Both the position numbers and the translations under genes were made by a program. A DNA stretch of 64,000 bases from Neorhizobium galegae bv. officinalis. Lineage in GTDB: Bacteria > Pseudomonadota > Alphaproteobacteria > Rhizobiales > Rhizobiaceae. Below the pieces are notes generated by a model. That model saw only the letters and a program-made list of their open reading frames with translations, was not told the origin of the DNA and searched no databases. The stretch is taken from assembly GCA_000985875.1 (NCBI GenBank), contig CCRI01000005.1:62001-126000 (forward strand), in the 5' to 3' direction. Positions within the stretch are counted from its first letter, which is position 1; each line of letters starts with the position of its first letter. Below, piece after piece: positions 43,163-51,760 of the stretch.

Positions 43163-43401
43163 ATATCGTCGATCTCGTCCTTGGTCATCTCACGGCCTTC
43201 GCCGGCGCCAAGTGCCTTCAGCTTTTCGGCCAGGAAGGCGTGCCGTTCGACCAGCGACCTGCTCTTCTCCTGTGCGGAGTTTTCCTTTTCCAGCTCAGCT
43301 TTCAGGGCGACTATCACCGCTTCGGTCAATGTAATCTTTCGCTTCTCTGCCAGTTCACGGGCTAGTTCATGCGCAAGGGGATCACGTATCTGCAGGTTCA
43401 T
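43150..43401 (-). CDS. vapB: Antitoxin of the PSK/Rv0623 family (VapB-like)
   Basis: An 83-residue antitoxin. MNLQIRDPLAHELARELAE followed by KITLTEAVIVALKAELEKE is the ribbon-helix-helix pattern of PSK_trans_fac (Rv0623-like) antitoxins; the charged C-terminal part ending MTKDEIDDMWGH would wrap the PIN toxin. ATG 43401 is used rather than upstream in-frame starts because the RHH strand begins there. It precedes and overlaps vapC and should autorepress the pair. Confidence 0.87.
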   Translation of the reverse strand: MNLQIRDPLAHELARELAEKRKITLTEAVIVALKAELEKENSAQEKSRSLVERHAFLAEKLKALGAGEGREMTKDEIDDMWGH

Positions 43402-43467
43402 GGCCGTCGCTCCGGTCTTTGTCATGACAGGTACCACATCCGTCATGACAAAGCCAGCGAAACCCTG

Positions 43468-43983
43468 TCAGCTGCAGCGCCCTGCCTGGTTCAATGCCGC
43501 ACTCACGCCGGAAAGCGAGAAAGTGTAGCTGGTCTGCGTGCCGCGCTGGGAGACCGCCTCAAGCGTCATGCTGCTTCCCGACTTCATCGCGGCGATAAGA
43601 GCTGCATCGGTGCTCTCCTGTTTCGTCCAGCCGGAATTGCCCTTCGGCTCCAGGGCAAAGGTTCGGCCATCTACGGTGACCGTCATCTGCGATCCGCCCT
43701 TGAGGTCGTAACCCATGATCGCCTGCGGATAGAATCCGGATCCGGAAGGCTTTGGCGCGACGAGGAAAAAGTTGTCGCCATGATCGACATTGGCGGGCTG
43801 CATCTGCGTCGGCGTCGTCAGCACGTAGCAAGTCGTGCCGCCGTCGCCCTTGTAGGAATAGAGGCCCCAGGCATCGAATTTTCTCACCATGCTCGGGGTG
43901 GGTTGGGCAAGGACGGGTGCTGCGATTGTAAAAAGAGCGAGCGCGGAAAGGGCAAAAAGCTTGATGGACAATCTTGTCTCCAT
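43468..43983 (-). CDS. IalB-like (invasion-associated locus B family) secreted protein
   Basis: A 171-residue exported protein. A signal peptide (LFALSALALFTIAAPVLAQ) is followed by a beta-rich domain with the IalB-family features VRKFDAWGLYSYKG near the mature N-terminus, TCYVLTTPTQMQP and a C-terminal cysteine (AGRCS) that can pair with the TC cysteine. The name comes from Bartonella, where the family affects erythrocyte invasion; in rhizobia its role is unknown. ATG 43983 starts the signal peptide properly; a longer upstream frame is poly-alanine and unlikely. Confidence 0.8.
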   Translation of the reverse strand: METRLSIKLFALSALALFTIAAPVLAQPTPSMVRKFDAWGLYSYKGDGGTTCYVLTTPTQMQPANVDHGDNFFLVAPKPSGSGFYPQAIMGYDLKGGSQMTVTVDGRTFALEPKGNSGWTKQESTDAALIAAMKSGSSMTLEAVSQRGTQTSYTFSLSGVSAALNQAGRCS

Positions 43984-44292
43984 GGTCGGAAATGGCGAGG
44001 GAGCCGCGGCGGCGGCGGCCACGCGCAGAAGATAGCCCATTCAAAAATCGATCGGTTATCACAAGGTTAATTGCATCGGGAGCACGTCCCGAAACGGGGC
44101 ACTCGCAAGGCCCGGGTGAGGCCGGATCGTGATCCGCGTTACCTTGCGCCTCCCCCGCATTTTGGGGGAAGCGGTCAAAGGTTAATGCCCCAGGGTCACA
44201 GCCCAATCACAATCATGTCAGGCGGCCATAAATGCCGTGCATATTTGCGGCGGGGCCAAAGCCGGCTGCCAACTGCCTCCTCAATCGGGAGA
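43984..44292. other. Intergenic stretch with short hairpins, no gene
   Basis: The 309 bp between the IalB-like and methyltransferase genes hold the IalB-like promoter (AT-rich 44040-44075) and several small inverted repeats, such as CGGGA-GCACG-TCCCG near 44085 and CCCCC-GCATTTT-GGGGG near 44155. No frame, tRNA or clear terminator was found. Confidence 0.5.
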
Positions 44293-45078
44293 CTATTCCG
44301 GCTTCGTCGCACAGATCGCGAAGCGTTCCTGCACCATGCGTTCGAGGCCGCGCAGGAAGGGCATCTTTCGGGCCTGGGCCCAATGAATGTCGGACAGCCT
44401 GCGATCGACGACGATGTTGACGAAACCCGCCTTGGTCAGCAGATCGACCACGGCTTCCGCCGGCATCGCGTTGGAGAAATAGACACGCGAACGGATGTTC
44501 TGGTGGCGCGCCGCCATGGCTGGGCTCATGTGGCTTGGCGCAGGTTTGCCGGTGATCCTGGACAAGAACTTCTGCAGGCTCTTGACCCAGGTCTCCTTGC
44601 CCATGTTGCCGTCGAGGATCAGCACCTTGCCGCCGGGCTTCAGGACGGAGAACCATTCCGCAAAGGCGGCCGGCGGATCGACCAGTGTCCACACCAAATG
44701 CCGGTTGGTGATGACGTCGTAGCTGTTCTTCGGCTCCATGGTATTTTCAGCATCGCCGGATACGAAGCGGATATCGGTGCCCCGCTTCTCTGCCTTCGCG
44801 CGTGCCTGGGACAGCATCGCATCCGACCAGTCGAGACCGGTGACCTTGAAACCGACGTCGTTCATCAGATGCGAAATGACGGCGGTGCCGCAGGCGAGGT
44901 CCAGAGCGGCGCGGCCGGCGCCGTCGCCGAGATGCTTGCGGATCAGCCGCTGCCAGCCCTTGCGTTCTTCCTCCGAGAAGATTTCGTGGCCGACGCTCTC
45001 GTCGAACGTCGCCGCCCTCTCCGACCAGAAGTCGCGGATTTCATCACGGATGGAATAGTTGGAGTTCATCGAATTCAT
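44293..45078 (-). CDS. Class I SAM-dependent methyltransferase next to a chelate transporter
   Basis: A 261-residue methyltransferase. Motif I is ALDLACGTAVISHL near residue 60, followed by VTGLDWSDAML (acidic end of beta-2), SGDAENTMEP and the post-motif VLKPGGKVLILDG. ATG 45078 or 45069 start it. It is divergent from a FecB-FecCD-FecE type transporter whose control region (45079-45193) contains iron-box-like sequences, so both may be made under iron limitation. Methyltransferases beside such transporters can modify a metallophore or its breakdown product, but no synthetase genes are present here; the acceptor is unknown. Confidence 0.82.
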   Translation of the reverse strand: MNSMNSNYSIRDEIRDFWSERAATFDESVGHEIFSEEERKGWQRLIRKHLGDGAGRAALDLACGTAVISHLMNDVGFKVTGLDWSDAMLSQARAKAEKRGTDIRFVSGDAENTMEPKNSYDVITNRHLVWTLVDPPAAFAEWFSVLKPGGKVLILDGNMGKETWVKSLQKFLSRITGKPAPSHMSPAMAARHQNIRSRVYFSNAMPAEAVVDLLTKAGFVNIVVDRRLSDIHWAQARKMPFLRGLERMVQERFAICATKPE

Positions 45079-45104
45079 TATAGGCGCCCCGACAGTCAGA
45101 CTAC

Positions 45105-45146
45105 TTTGGAAAAGCTCTAAAACATAGAACTTGATTCCAAAAGTCA
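45105..45146. promoter_or_regulatory. Iron-box-like elements (ICE-like and IRO-like) between divergent genes
   Basis: TTTGGAAAAGCTCTAAA (45105-45121) has TTTRGA/TCTAAA arms like the Irr iron control element. TGA-N9-TCA at 45132-45146 fits the RirA IRO box exactly. They sit 27-90 bp upstream of both the methyltransferase and the periplasmic binding protein starts. These matches are to short degenerate consensuses, so they support but do not prove iron control. Confidence 0.45.
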
Positions 45147-45193
45147 TATTTCATATGCATGCGGACATTATCAGACATCGGGGGAGTTTCCAG

Positions 45194-46330
45194 ATGAATT
45201 TCGCGAAAATGCTTGCAACATCAACGGTTGTGCTGGCGAGCCTCCTGCCCTTTTCCGTGCTGGCGCAGTCCTTCACCGTCAAGGACGTGGCAGGCCGTGA
45301 AGTGAAGTTCGACAAGCCGGTCGAGCGCGTCATTCTCGGGGAAGGCCGCATGCTTTATTCGGTTGCTCCGATCGAAAAGGACGACCCCTTCGCCAAGATC
45401 GTCGGCTGGCGCAACGACCTGCTGACCACCGACAAGGACGGTTACGACACCTATCTCGCGAAATTCCCGAAGGGCAAGGAACTGCCTTTCCTCGGCAACC
45501 TGACCGACGGTACGCTGCAGACCGAGACCGTCGTCAAGCTGAACCCGGATGTCATGCTGCTGCCGATCGGCAACAAGAAGGCTGCCGACGAGGTTAAACT
45601 CGAGGAGATGCTGAACAAGATCGGCGTGAAGATCGTCTATATCGATTTCCGCGAACACATCCTCGACAATACCGAACCGAGCCTCAAGGTTCTCGGCCAG
45701 ATCTTCGGCCACGAGGATCGCGCCGCAGCCGTCGCCGCCTATTGGAAGCAACAGATGGCCCGCGTTACCGACAAGCTGAAGGCGGCCAATCCGAAGAAGC
45801 CCAATGTCTTCATGTATCGTGCGGCCGGCCTCGTCGAGTGCTGCGGCACGTTCGGCCCGGACAATTTCGGCCTGATGGTGGATTGGGCCGGCGGCCACAA
45901 CCTCGGCTCGGACTTCCTGCCGGGTTATACGGGCTCCATCAATGCCGAGCAGGTCGTCGCCTCCAATCCGGATGTCATCGTCGTCACCGGTTCCAACTGG
46001 AGCCAGACCAAGAACGCCAAGGACTTCGTGAATGTCGGTCCGACGGCCGCCGCAACCGCCGAGAACAGCGGCAAGGCGTTGAACGCCCTGATGCAGAACG
46101 CGGCCTTCACCGGTTCCAAGGCGGTCGCGGGCGGCAATGTGCATGCCATCTGGCACCAGTTCTATACGAGCCCCTACCAGTTCGTCGCCGTCCAGCAGAT
46201 GGCAAAATGGTTCCATCCCGACCTGTTCGCCGATCTCGATCCGGACGCGACCTTCAAGGAATTCCACGAGAAATTCCTGCCGGTCCCTTATCAGCCGGGT
46301 TACTGGCTGGACGCCAAGGCAGCGAAGTAA
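45194..46330 (+). CDS. Periplasmic Fe-chelate/metal binding protein (FecB/BtuF type)
   Basis: A 378-residue class III solute-binding protein. Signal peptide: LATSTVVLASLLPFSVLAQ. The fold markers are VKDVAGREVKFDKPVERVIL near the mature start, ETVVKLNPDVMLLP near 115 and a second lobe with EQVVASNPDVIVVTG. GGGGAG stands before ATG 45194. It delivers an iron(III)-siderophore, heme or corrinoid-like ligand to the FecCD permease encoded next. Length (378) is above the usual 300-330, with an enlarged C-terminal lobe, so the ligand may be unusual. Confidence 0.9.
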   Translation: MNFAKMLATSTVVLASLLPFSVLAQSFTVKDVAGREVKFDKPVERVILGEGRMLYSVAPIEKDDPFAKIVGWRNDLLTTDKDGYDTYLAKFPKGKELPFLGNLTDGTLQTETVVKLNPDVMLLPIGNKKAADEVKLEEMLNKIGVKIVYIDFREHILDNTEPSLKVLGQIFGHEDRAAAVAAYWKQQMARVTDKLKAANPKKPNVFMYRAAGLVECCGTFGPDNFGLMVDWAGGHNLGSDFLPGYTGSINAEQVVASNPDVIVVTGSNWSQTKNAKDFVNVGPTAAATAENSGKALNALMQNAAFTGSKAVAGGNVHAIWHQFYTSPYQFVAVQQMAKWFHPDLFADLDPDATFKEFHEKFLPVPYQPGYWLDAKAAK

Positions 46331-46336
46331 ACCGAT

Positions 46337-47407
46337 ATGGCCGAGATCGCCGCATTGCCGATCGAAGCTGAAGCCGGGCGCGAGCGCTATCGCGCCCTCG
46401 CCCGGCGCAAGCTCATGATCCTCGCAGCCATGACAGCCGCCCTTTGTCTGTCATTCGCCGTCGATCTCGCCTGGGGCCCTGCCCGCTACAGCCTCAGCGA
46501 GGTGATCGCCGCGCTGATCGATCCCTCTTCCGTCTCGGCGCAGATAAGGGCGGTCGTCTGGGATATCCGCATGCCGGTTGCCGTCATGGCGATCGTCGTC
46601 GGCGCCGCGCTGTCGGTCGCTGGTGCGCAGATGCAGACCATCCTTGCCAACCCACTCGCCAGCCCGTTCACGCTCGGCATCTCGGCGGCCGCCAGTTTCG
46701 GGGCAGCGCTCGCGATCGTCACCAGCGTCTCCATCCTGCCGGTCGCAGCCACCCTGCTCGTACCGGTCAATGCCTTCATCATGGCGCTGATCGCCACGCT
46801 GTTCATCCATTTCATCTCGCAGATGCGCGGCGTTTCGGTGCAGACGGTCGTCCTGCTCGGCATTGCGCTGGTCTTCACCTTCAATGCGCTGCTCGCCTTC
46901 CTGCAATATCTCGCTTCCGAGCAGGCGCTGTCGGCCGTCGTCTTCTGGACCATGGGCAGCCTCACCAAGGCGACCTGGCCGAAGATAGGCATCACGCTTG
47001 CCGTCCTGTTGATCGCGCTGCCGCTGTTTGCCCGCCACGCCTGGGCGCTGACCGCCATCCGGCTCGGCGAGGACAAGGCCGCGAGCTTTGGCGTCAATGT
47101 TCGGCGCATCCGGCTCGAAACCATGCTGATCATCTCGCTGCTCGCTGCAGTCCCGGTCAGCTTCGTCGGCACGATCGGTTTCGTCGGCCTGGTCGGGCCC
47201 CATATCGCCCGCATGATCCTCGGCGAAGACCAGCGCTTCTTCCTGCCGGGTTCGATCCTGTCGGGAGCGCTGCTTCTGTCGGTCACCTCGATCGTCTCGA
47301 AGTCGATCATCCCCGGCGTCGTCTTCCCGATCGGCATCATCACAGCACTGGTCGGCGTTCCGTTCTTCTTCTCGCTCATCCTCTCGAACCGGAGCCGGTC
47401 ATGGTAG
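46337..47407 (+). CDS. FecCD-family ABC permease
   Basis: A 356-residue permease with about nine to ten hydrophobic helices. The FecCD hallmark VRLPRALAA appears as WDIRMPVAVMAIVVGAALSV, then GAQMQTILANPLASPFTLGIS and IGFVGLVGPHIARMI (the EAA-like ATPase contact). ATG 46337 lies 6 bp past the binding-protein stop; its stop overlaps the ATPase start (ATGGTAG). A cytoplasmic N-terminal extension of about 25 residues precedes TM1. Confidence 0.93.
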   Translation: MAEIAALPIEAEAGRERYRALARRKLMILAAMTAALCLSFAVDLAWGPARYSLSEVIAALIDPSSVSAQIRAVVWDIRMPVAVMAIVVGAALSVAGAQMQTILANPLASPFTLGISAAASFGAALAIVTSVSILPVAATLLVPVNAFIMALIATLFIHFISQMRGVSVQTVVLLGIALVFTFNALLAFLQYLASEQALSAVVFWTMGSLTKATWPKIGITLAVLLIALPLFARHAWALTAIRLGEDKAASFGVNVRRIRLETMLIISLLAAVPVSFVGTIGFVGLVGPHIARMILGEDQRFFLPGSILSGALLLSVTSIVSKSIIPGVVFPIGIITALVGVPFFFSLILSNRSRSW

Positions 47408-48153
47408 CGATGCAACTGCAATCGGTTGGCGCCTATCACGGCCGCAAGCTGTTCGTGGAAGACGTGACGACGCCGGTCATGCAGGCCGGCGAGCTGATCG
47501 CCGTCATCGGCCCCAACGCCGCCGGCAAGTCGACGCTGTTCAAGCGCATCACGGGCCTCCTGAAGGGACCGGGCAATATCGTCATCGATGGCGCCAGGAC
47601 CAGGAACGCCATCACCTACATGCCGCAGGACACGTCCGCCAATGCGGTGCTGACCGTCTATGAATCCATTCTTCTTGCCCGCAAGCAGGGTCAGTCCTGG
47701 ACCGTCAGCGACAGCGATCTCTCGTTCATCGACGAGATAATGAGGGCGCTCAACATCACCTCCATCGCGTTTCGTGATCTCGGTGCGCTTTCCGGTGGTC
47801 AGCGCCAGCTTGTGTCGATCGCCCAGGCGCTGGTGCGCGAGCCGGAAATCATGCTGATGGACGAGCCAACCAGCGCGCTCGATCTTCACCGCCAGGTCGA
47901 GGTGCTGGATTTCATGCAGCGGCGAGCGCGCTCCAAGGGCATGATCGTGATGATCGCCATCCACGACCTCAACCAGGCACTGCGTTTTGCCGACAAGGTC
48001 CTGGTGATCGCCAACGGCCGCATGCGCGCCTGCGGCAACCCGCGCGACGTCGTCACGGTCGATATGCTGCGGGACGTCTACAGGGTGCATGCCCGCATCG
48101 AGAAATGCTCGATGGACCACGACCACGTGATCGTCGATGGGACGGCACACTGA
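47401..48153 (+). CDS. FecE-type ABC transporter ATPase
   Basis: A 250-residue ATPase: Walker A GPNAAGKST near 36-44, Q-loop YMPQDTSA, signature LSGGQRQLVSIAQAL, Walker B IMLMDEPTSALD and switch His in AIHDLNQAL. The C-terminal part ends HDHVIVDG. ATG 47401 overlaps the permease stop. It completes the binding protein-permease-ATPase importer at 45194-48153; the operon converges with the livF gene at 48226. Confidence 0.93.
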   Translation: MVAMQLQSVGAYHGRKLFVEDVTTPVMQAGELIAVIGPNAAGKSTLFKRITGLLKGPGNIVIDGARTRNAITYMPQDTSANAVLTVYESILLARKQGQSWTVSDSDLSFIDEIMRALNITSIAFRDLGALSGGQRQLVSIAQALVREPEIMLMDEPTSALDLHRQVEVLDFMQRRARSKGMIVMIAIHDLNQALRFADKVLVIANGRMRACGNPRDVVTVDMLRDVYRVHARIEKCSMDHDHVIVDGTAH

Positions 48154-48225
48154 GCGGATCGCTGGATCCGGAGTTCAGCTCATTGGCGTCGAAAGGGGGT
48201 TTATGCCCTCTCGCGCGTTTGAGAA

Positions 48226-48945
48226 TTAGTGCCTTGCGCCCTTTTCCACGGTCAGATGCTGGCCGAGAATATCCTCGTTGGCGAGCAGGTCGGCGCTGGT
48301 GCCCTGGTAGACGATTGCGCCGCGATCGAGGATGACGGCGTCGTCGGAAAGCGGCAAAACCTTGCGGGCCTTCTGCTCGATGATGATGGCCGACATGCCT
48401 TCGCCTTGCGTGATCCGCTGGATCGCCGCCAGCAACTCGTCGACGATGATGGGCGCAAGCCCTTCGGTCGGTTCATCGAGCAGAAGCAGTTTCGGATTGA
48501 CCATCAGTGCCCGACCGACCGCCAGCATCTGCTGCTCGCCGCCAGAGAGTTGGTTGCCGAGGTTCTTGCGGCGCTCCTTGAGACGCGGGAACATCGTATA
48601 GACCCGCTCCAGCGTCCAGACACCGGGACGCGCGATCGCCGTCATGTTCTCCTCGACGGTCAGCGACTTGAAGATGTTTCGCTCCTGCGGCACCCAGCCG
48701 ATGCCGGCCGCGGCGCGTCGGTCGGCTCGCAGTTTCGTCACGTCGCGCCCCATCAGGTGGATCGAGCCGGAATGATGCGTGGTGACGCCGGCGAGCGTAT
48801 TGACGAAGGTCGTCTTGCCGGTGCCGTTGCGGCCGAGCAGGGCCAGAGTGCGGCCTTCCTCGATCTTCAGGCTGATGCCGGCGAGAACGCTCGCCTCGCC
48901 ATAACCTGCGACCAGCTTTTCGGTGAGAAGAACCGGGGCGCTCAT
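48226..48945 (-). CDS. livF: Branched-chain amino-acid-type ABC ATPase (LivF family)
   Basis: A 239-residue ATPase with Walker A GRNGTGKTT, LSGGEQQMLAVGRALM and LLLLDEPTEGLAP, the last being the LivF-specific Walker B form. ATG 48945 overlaps the livG stop by 4 bp. It is the final gene of the liv operon, livK-livH-livM-livG-livF on the minus strand. LivF/LivG form the heterodimeric motor for amino acids, amides, urea or aromatic acids. Confidence 0.92.
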   Translation of the reverse strand: MSAPVLLTEKLVAGYGEASVLAGISLKIEEGRTLALLGRNGTGKTTFVNTLAGVTTHHSGSIHLMGRDVTKLRADRRAAAGIGWVPQERNIFKSLTVEENMTAIARPGVWTLERVYTMFPRLKERRKNLGNQLSGGEQQMLAVGRALMVNPKLLLLDEPTEGLAPIIVDELLAAIQRITQGEGMSAIIIEQKARKVLPLSDDAVILDRGAIVYQGTSADLLANEDILGQHLTVEKGARH

Positions 48946-49691
48946 GCATTTTCTCCAAGATAGACCGCCTTGACGCGCGGATCGGCGGAGATTTCCGCCA
49001 CCGTTCCTTCGACGAAGACGGCGCCCGCCACCAGAACCGAGATCCGGTTGGCGAACGAGAAGACCAGATCCATGTCGTGCTCGATCAGAAGTACCGTGAC
49101 GTCGGCGGGAAGGTCGGACACGATCTGCAGTACTTCGTGCCGCTCGTCCTCCGGCACACCGGCGGCCGGTTCGTCGAGCAGCAGAACCCGCGGCCTGGAG
49201 GCGAAAGCGAGCGCGATCTCGAGCAGGCGCTGCTTGCCATAGGGCAGGATCACGGTGCGCTCGCCCATCACAGAAGCAAGGCCGAAGCGCGCCAGCAGGG
49301 CTGCCGCCTCGTCGACCACCTTGCCGTAACCGGCAATCGACCGCCACAGATTGTGGCCGACGCCTTCCCGCTCGGCAATCGCCAGCGCCACGGTTTCGAG
49401 CGGCGTGAACTCGTTGAAGAGCTGGTTGATCTGGAAGGTGCGGGTCAGCCCGCGCTTGACCCGACGGAACGAGGCCATCGAGGTGATGTCCTCGCCTTCG
49501 AGGAAAACCTGGCCTTCCGACGGCGGCAAAACACCGGTCAGAAGGTTGATCAGCGTCGTCTTGCCGGCACCGTTCGGGCCGATCAGCGCATGGCGAGCAC
49601 CGCGCTCCACCTTCAGGCTCACGTCATTGGTGGCAAGGAAGGCACCGAAGCGTCGCACCAGGTGTCTGGTCTCGAGAACGATCTCGCTCAT
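48942..49691 (-). CDS. livG: Branched-chain amino-acid-type ABC ATPase (LivG family)
   Basis: A 249-residue ATPase: Walker A GPNGAGKTT, RTFQINQLFNEFT (LivG Q-loop region) and LLLDEPAAGVPEDE, the last with a Pro where LivG commonly has Leu/Asn. The signature is degenerate (LPYGKQRLLEIALAFA instead of LSGG), as in many LivG proteins of this group. It overlaps livM by one base and livF by four. It pairs with LivF in the importer. Confidence 0.92.
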   Translation of the reverse strand: MSEIVLETRHLVRRFGAFLATNDVSLKVERGARHALIGPNGAGKTTLINLLTGVLPPSEGQVFLEGEDITSMASFRRVKRGLTRTFQINQLFNEFTPLETVALAIAEREGVGHNLWRSIAGYGKVVDEAAALLARFGLASVMGERTVILPYGKQRLLEIALAFASRPRVLLLDEPAAGVPEDERHEVLQIVSDLPADVTVLLIEHDMDLVFSFANRISVLVAGAVFVEGTVAEISADPRVKAVYLGENA

Positions 49692-50728
49692 CAGCGGTCC
49701 TCCTTCTTCGAAAGGCGCTCGGGCAGGTATTCGACCCAGCGCGACAGCCGGTCTCGACCGATCAGCACGAGGATGACGAGCAGCAGGCCGATATAGAACA
49801 TCCAGTATTGCGGCGTGATCACCGACAGCCAGTCCTTGACCAGCGTGAACAGGATCGCGCCGAAGATCCCGCCATAAAGATAACCCGTACCGCCGATGAC
49901 GAGCACCAGTAGCACGTCGGCCGAGCGATGGAAGGCGAGCACGTCGGGGGAAACGAAGGCCGTCGTCTGGGTGAGCAGCGCACCCGCCATGCCGGCAAAC
50001 ACCGCCGCGATCGTATAGGCGATAACGATGCGCTTGCGGCCGGGCACGGCGATCATCGCAGAGCGCATCGCATTGCCCTTGATGGCTTTCAGCGACAGGC
50101 CGAAGGGCGAGAAGGCGATGCGACGCATGATCATCGTGCCGATGAAGAGAACGACGACGCAATAGAGATAACCGACCTTGCCGAACAGATCGAACTCGAA
50201 CAGGCCGAGGATCGGGCCGGGCGAAAAGCCGCTGAGGCCGTCGGCGCCGCCGGTCAGCCAGGCCATCTGGTTGGCGACTTCCGCCATCATCAAACCGATG
50301 CCGAGCGTCGTCATCAGGCGGGTGAGGTCCGAACCGCGCAGGATGAGGAAGCTGGTGAGCAGTCCGAGAAGGCCGGACACGATACCGGCGACGATCAGGC
50401 CTGTCACCGGTTCGGCGATGAAATGCAGCGCCAACAGGCCCGCCACATAGGCGCCGAGGCCGAAAAAGGCGGTATGGCCAAGCGAAACGATGCCGGCAAA
50501 CCCAAGCACCAGGTCGAGCGACACGGCAAACAGCGCCAGGATGGCGATCTCGGTGAGGATCAGCATCTTCGAAGGCAGCAGGAAATAGGCTGCGATCGCG
50601 GCGATCCAGACGATGAATTCGTAGAAGCGGATGCGGCTTCTGCGCTTCATCAGCTTCGCAGCGCGGGTCTCGGCTGTGGCGGTGGAGGAATTTGCGGACA
50701 CGGTTGTTTCCTGCGGAAGAACGCTCAT
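49691..50728 (-). CDS. livM: Branched-chain amino-acid-type ABC permease (LivM family)
   Basis: A 345-residue permease with a charged N-terminal tail (about 35 residues) and roughly ten hydrophobic helices. FAGIVSLGHTAFFGLGAYVAG (about 90-110, the GHxxFxGxGAY motif) and RIAFSPFGLSLKAIKGN mark LivM. ATG 50728 overlaps the livH stop by 4 bp. It forms the translocation pore with LivH. Confidence 0.92.
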   Translation of the reverse strand: MSVLPQETTVSANSSTATAETRAAKLMKRRSRIRFYEFIVWIAAIAAYFLLPSKMLILTEIAILALFAVSLDLVLGFAGIVSLGHTAFFGLGAYVAGLLALHFIAEPVTGLIVAGIVSGLLGLLTSFLILRGSDLTRLMTTLGIGLMMAEVANQMAWLTGGADGLSGFSPGPILGLFEFDLFGKVGYLYCVVVLFIGTMIMRRIAFSPFGLSLKAIKGNAMRSAMIAVPGRKRIVIAYTIAAVFAGMAGALLTQTTAFVSPDVLAFHRSADVLLVLVIGGTGYLYGGIFGAILFTLVKDWLSVITPQYWMFYIGLLLVILVLIGRDRLSRWVEYLPERLSKKEDR

Positions 50729-51582
50729 CGGCCGCCCCTTGAGAACAGGCCGTTCGGCCGCACGATCAGCATGACGATCATCAGCGCGTAGATAACGAAG
50801 GGACCGATCGCCGGCACGTAATATTTGCCGGCCACGTCGGCGATGCCGAGCAGCAAGGCGGCGAGGAACGGTCCCGAGACGGTGGACGTGCCGCCGACGG
50901 AGACGACGATCAGGAAGTAGATCATGAATTTCAGCGGGAAGTTCGGATCGAGGCCGAGGATTTCCGCGCCCATCGCGCCGCCCAAGCCCGCAAGGCCCGA
51001 ACCGAAGGCAAAGGTCAGTGCAAAGACGAGCGGTACATTGATGCCGAGGCCCATGGCGACGCGCCGGTCGTCGACCGCGGCGCGCAGCCGGCTGCCGAAG
51101 CGGGTCTTCGAGAGGATGAGCTGCAGAGCGAGCGCCAGTGCGGCGCAGACGATGATGGTAAAGAGCCTGTAGCGGCCGACGCCGACGCCGAACACGTCCA
51201 TGCGGCCGGAAAGTTCCGGCGGCAGGTTGATCAACTGCTGCTGGCCGCCCATGAAATAGTCGGTCGCTGCAATCGCCATGAAGACGATGCCGATCGAGAA
51301 GAGGACCTGGTCCAGATGCGGCGCCTGGTAGAGCCACTGGTAGAGCGTCCGCTCCAGCAGAAGGCCGATCAGTGCCGAAACGATGAAGGCCGCCGGCAGG
51401 CACCAATAGAAGGAGATGCCGTAACGGTTCATCATCACCACCGTCACGTAGCCGCCGGCCATGGCAAACGCGCCATGCGCCAGGTTGATGAAATTCATCA
51501 GACCGAGCGTTACCGTCAGCCCGCAGGCCAGAATGAAAAGCAGCATGCCGTAGGCAATGCCATCGAACAGGATTGTAAGCAT
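50725..51582 (-). CDS. livH: Branched-chain amino-acid-type ABC permease (LivH family)
   Basis: A 285-residue permease of about eight helices. GLMNFINLAHGAFAMAGGY (about 27-45) and SKTRFGSRLRAAVDDRRVA near 160-178 are typical LivH motifs, the latter contacting the ATPase. It begins at ATG 51582, 178 bp after livK, separated by a long inverted repeat that may set the SBP-to-permease ratio. Confidence 0.92.
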   Translation of the reverse strand: MLTILFDGIAYGMLLFILACGLTVTLGLMNFINLAHGAFAMAGGYVTVVMMNRYGISFYWCLPAAFIVSALIGLLLERTLYQWLYQAPHLDQVLFSIGIVFMAIAATDYFMGGQQQLINLPPELSGRMDVFGVGVGRYRLFTIIVCAALALALQLILSKTRFGSRLRAAVDDRRVAMGLGINVPLVFALTFAFGSGLAGLGGAMGAEILGLDPNFPLKFMIYFLIVVSVGGTSTVSGPFLAALLLGIADVAGKYYVPAIGPFVIYALMIVMLIVRPNGLFSRGGR

Positions 51583-51670
51583 TTGGCTCTTCTTTGAGAG
51601 CGACCGCCGGCGTTTTTCCGCCCATGGCCGCGCGCCCGTTTACCGATCAACAGATCCTAACATTCCCACT

Positions 51671-51739
51671 CGGGAGACTGCGGTCAAGAACAAGGATGCC
51701 AGGATATTCTCGCAGCGGAACGGCGGAAGCAGTCTCCCG
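51671..51739. repeat. Inverted repeat between livK and livH
   Basis: An 11-bp perfect inverted repeat, CGGGAGACTGC (51671-51681) and GCAGTCTCCCG (51729-51739), encloses 47 nt. It lies in the gap after the livK stop (51761) and before livH. No T tract follows. Such hairpins often stabilise the binding-protein mRNA or cause partial termination, so that the binding protein is made in excess. Confidence 0.6.
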
Positions 51740-51760
51740 CCGTCCGTTTGCAAAGCGCCC

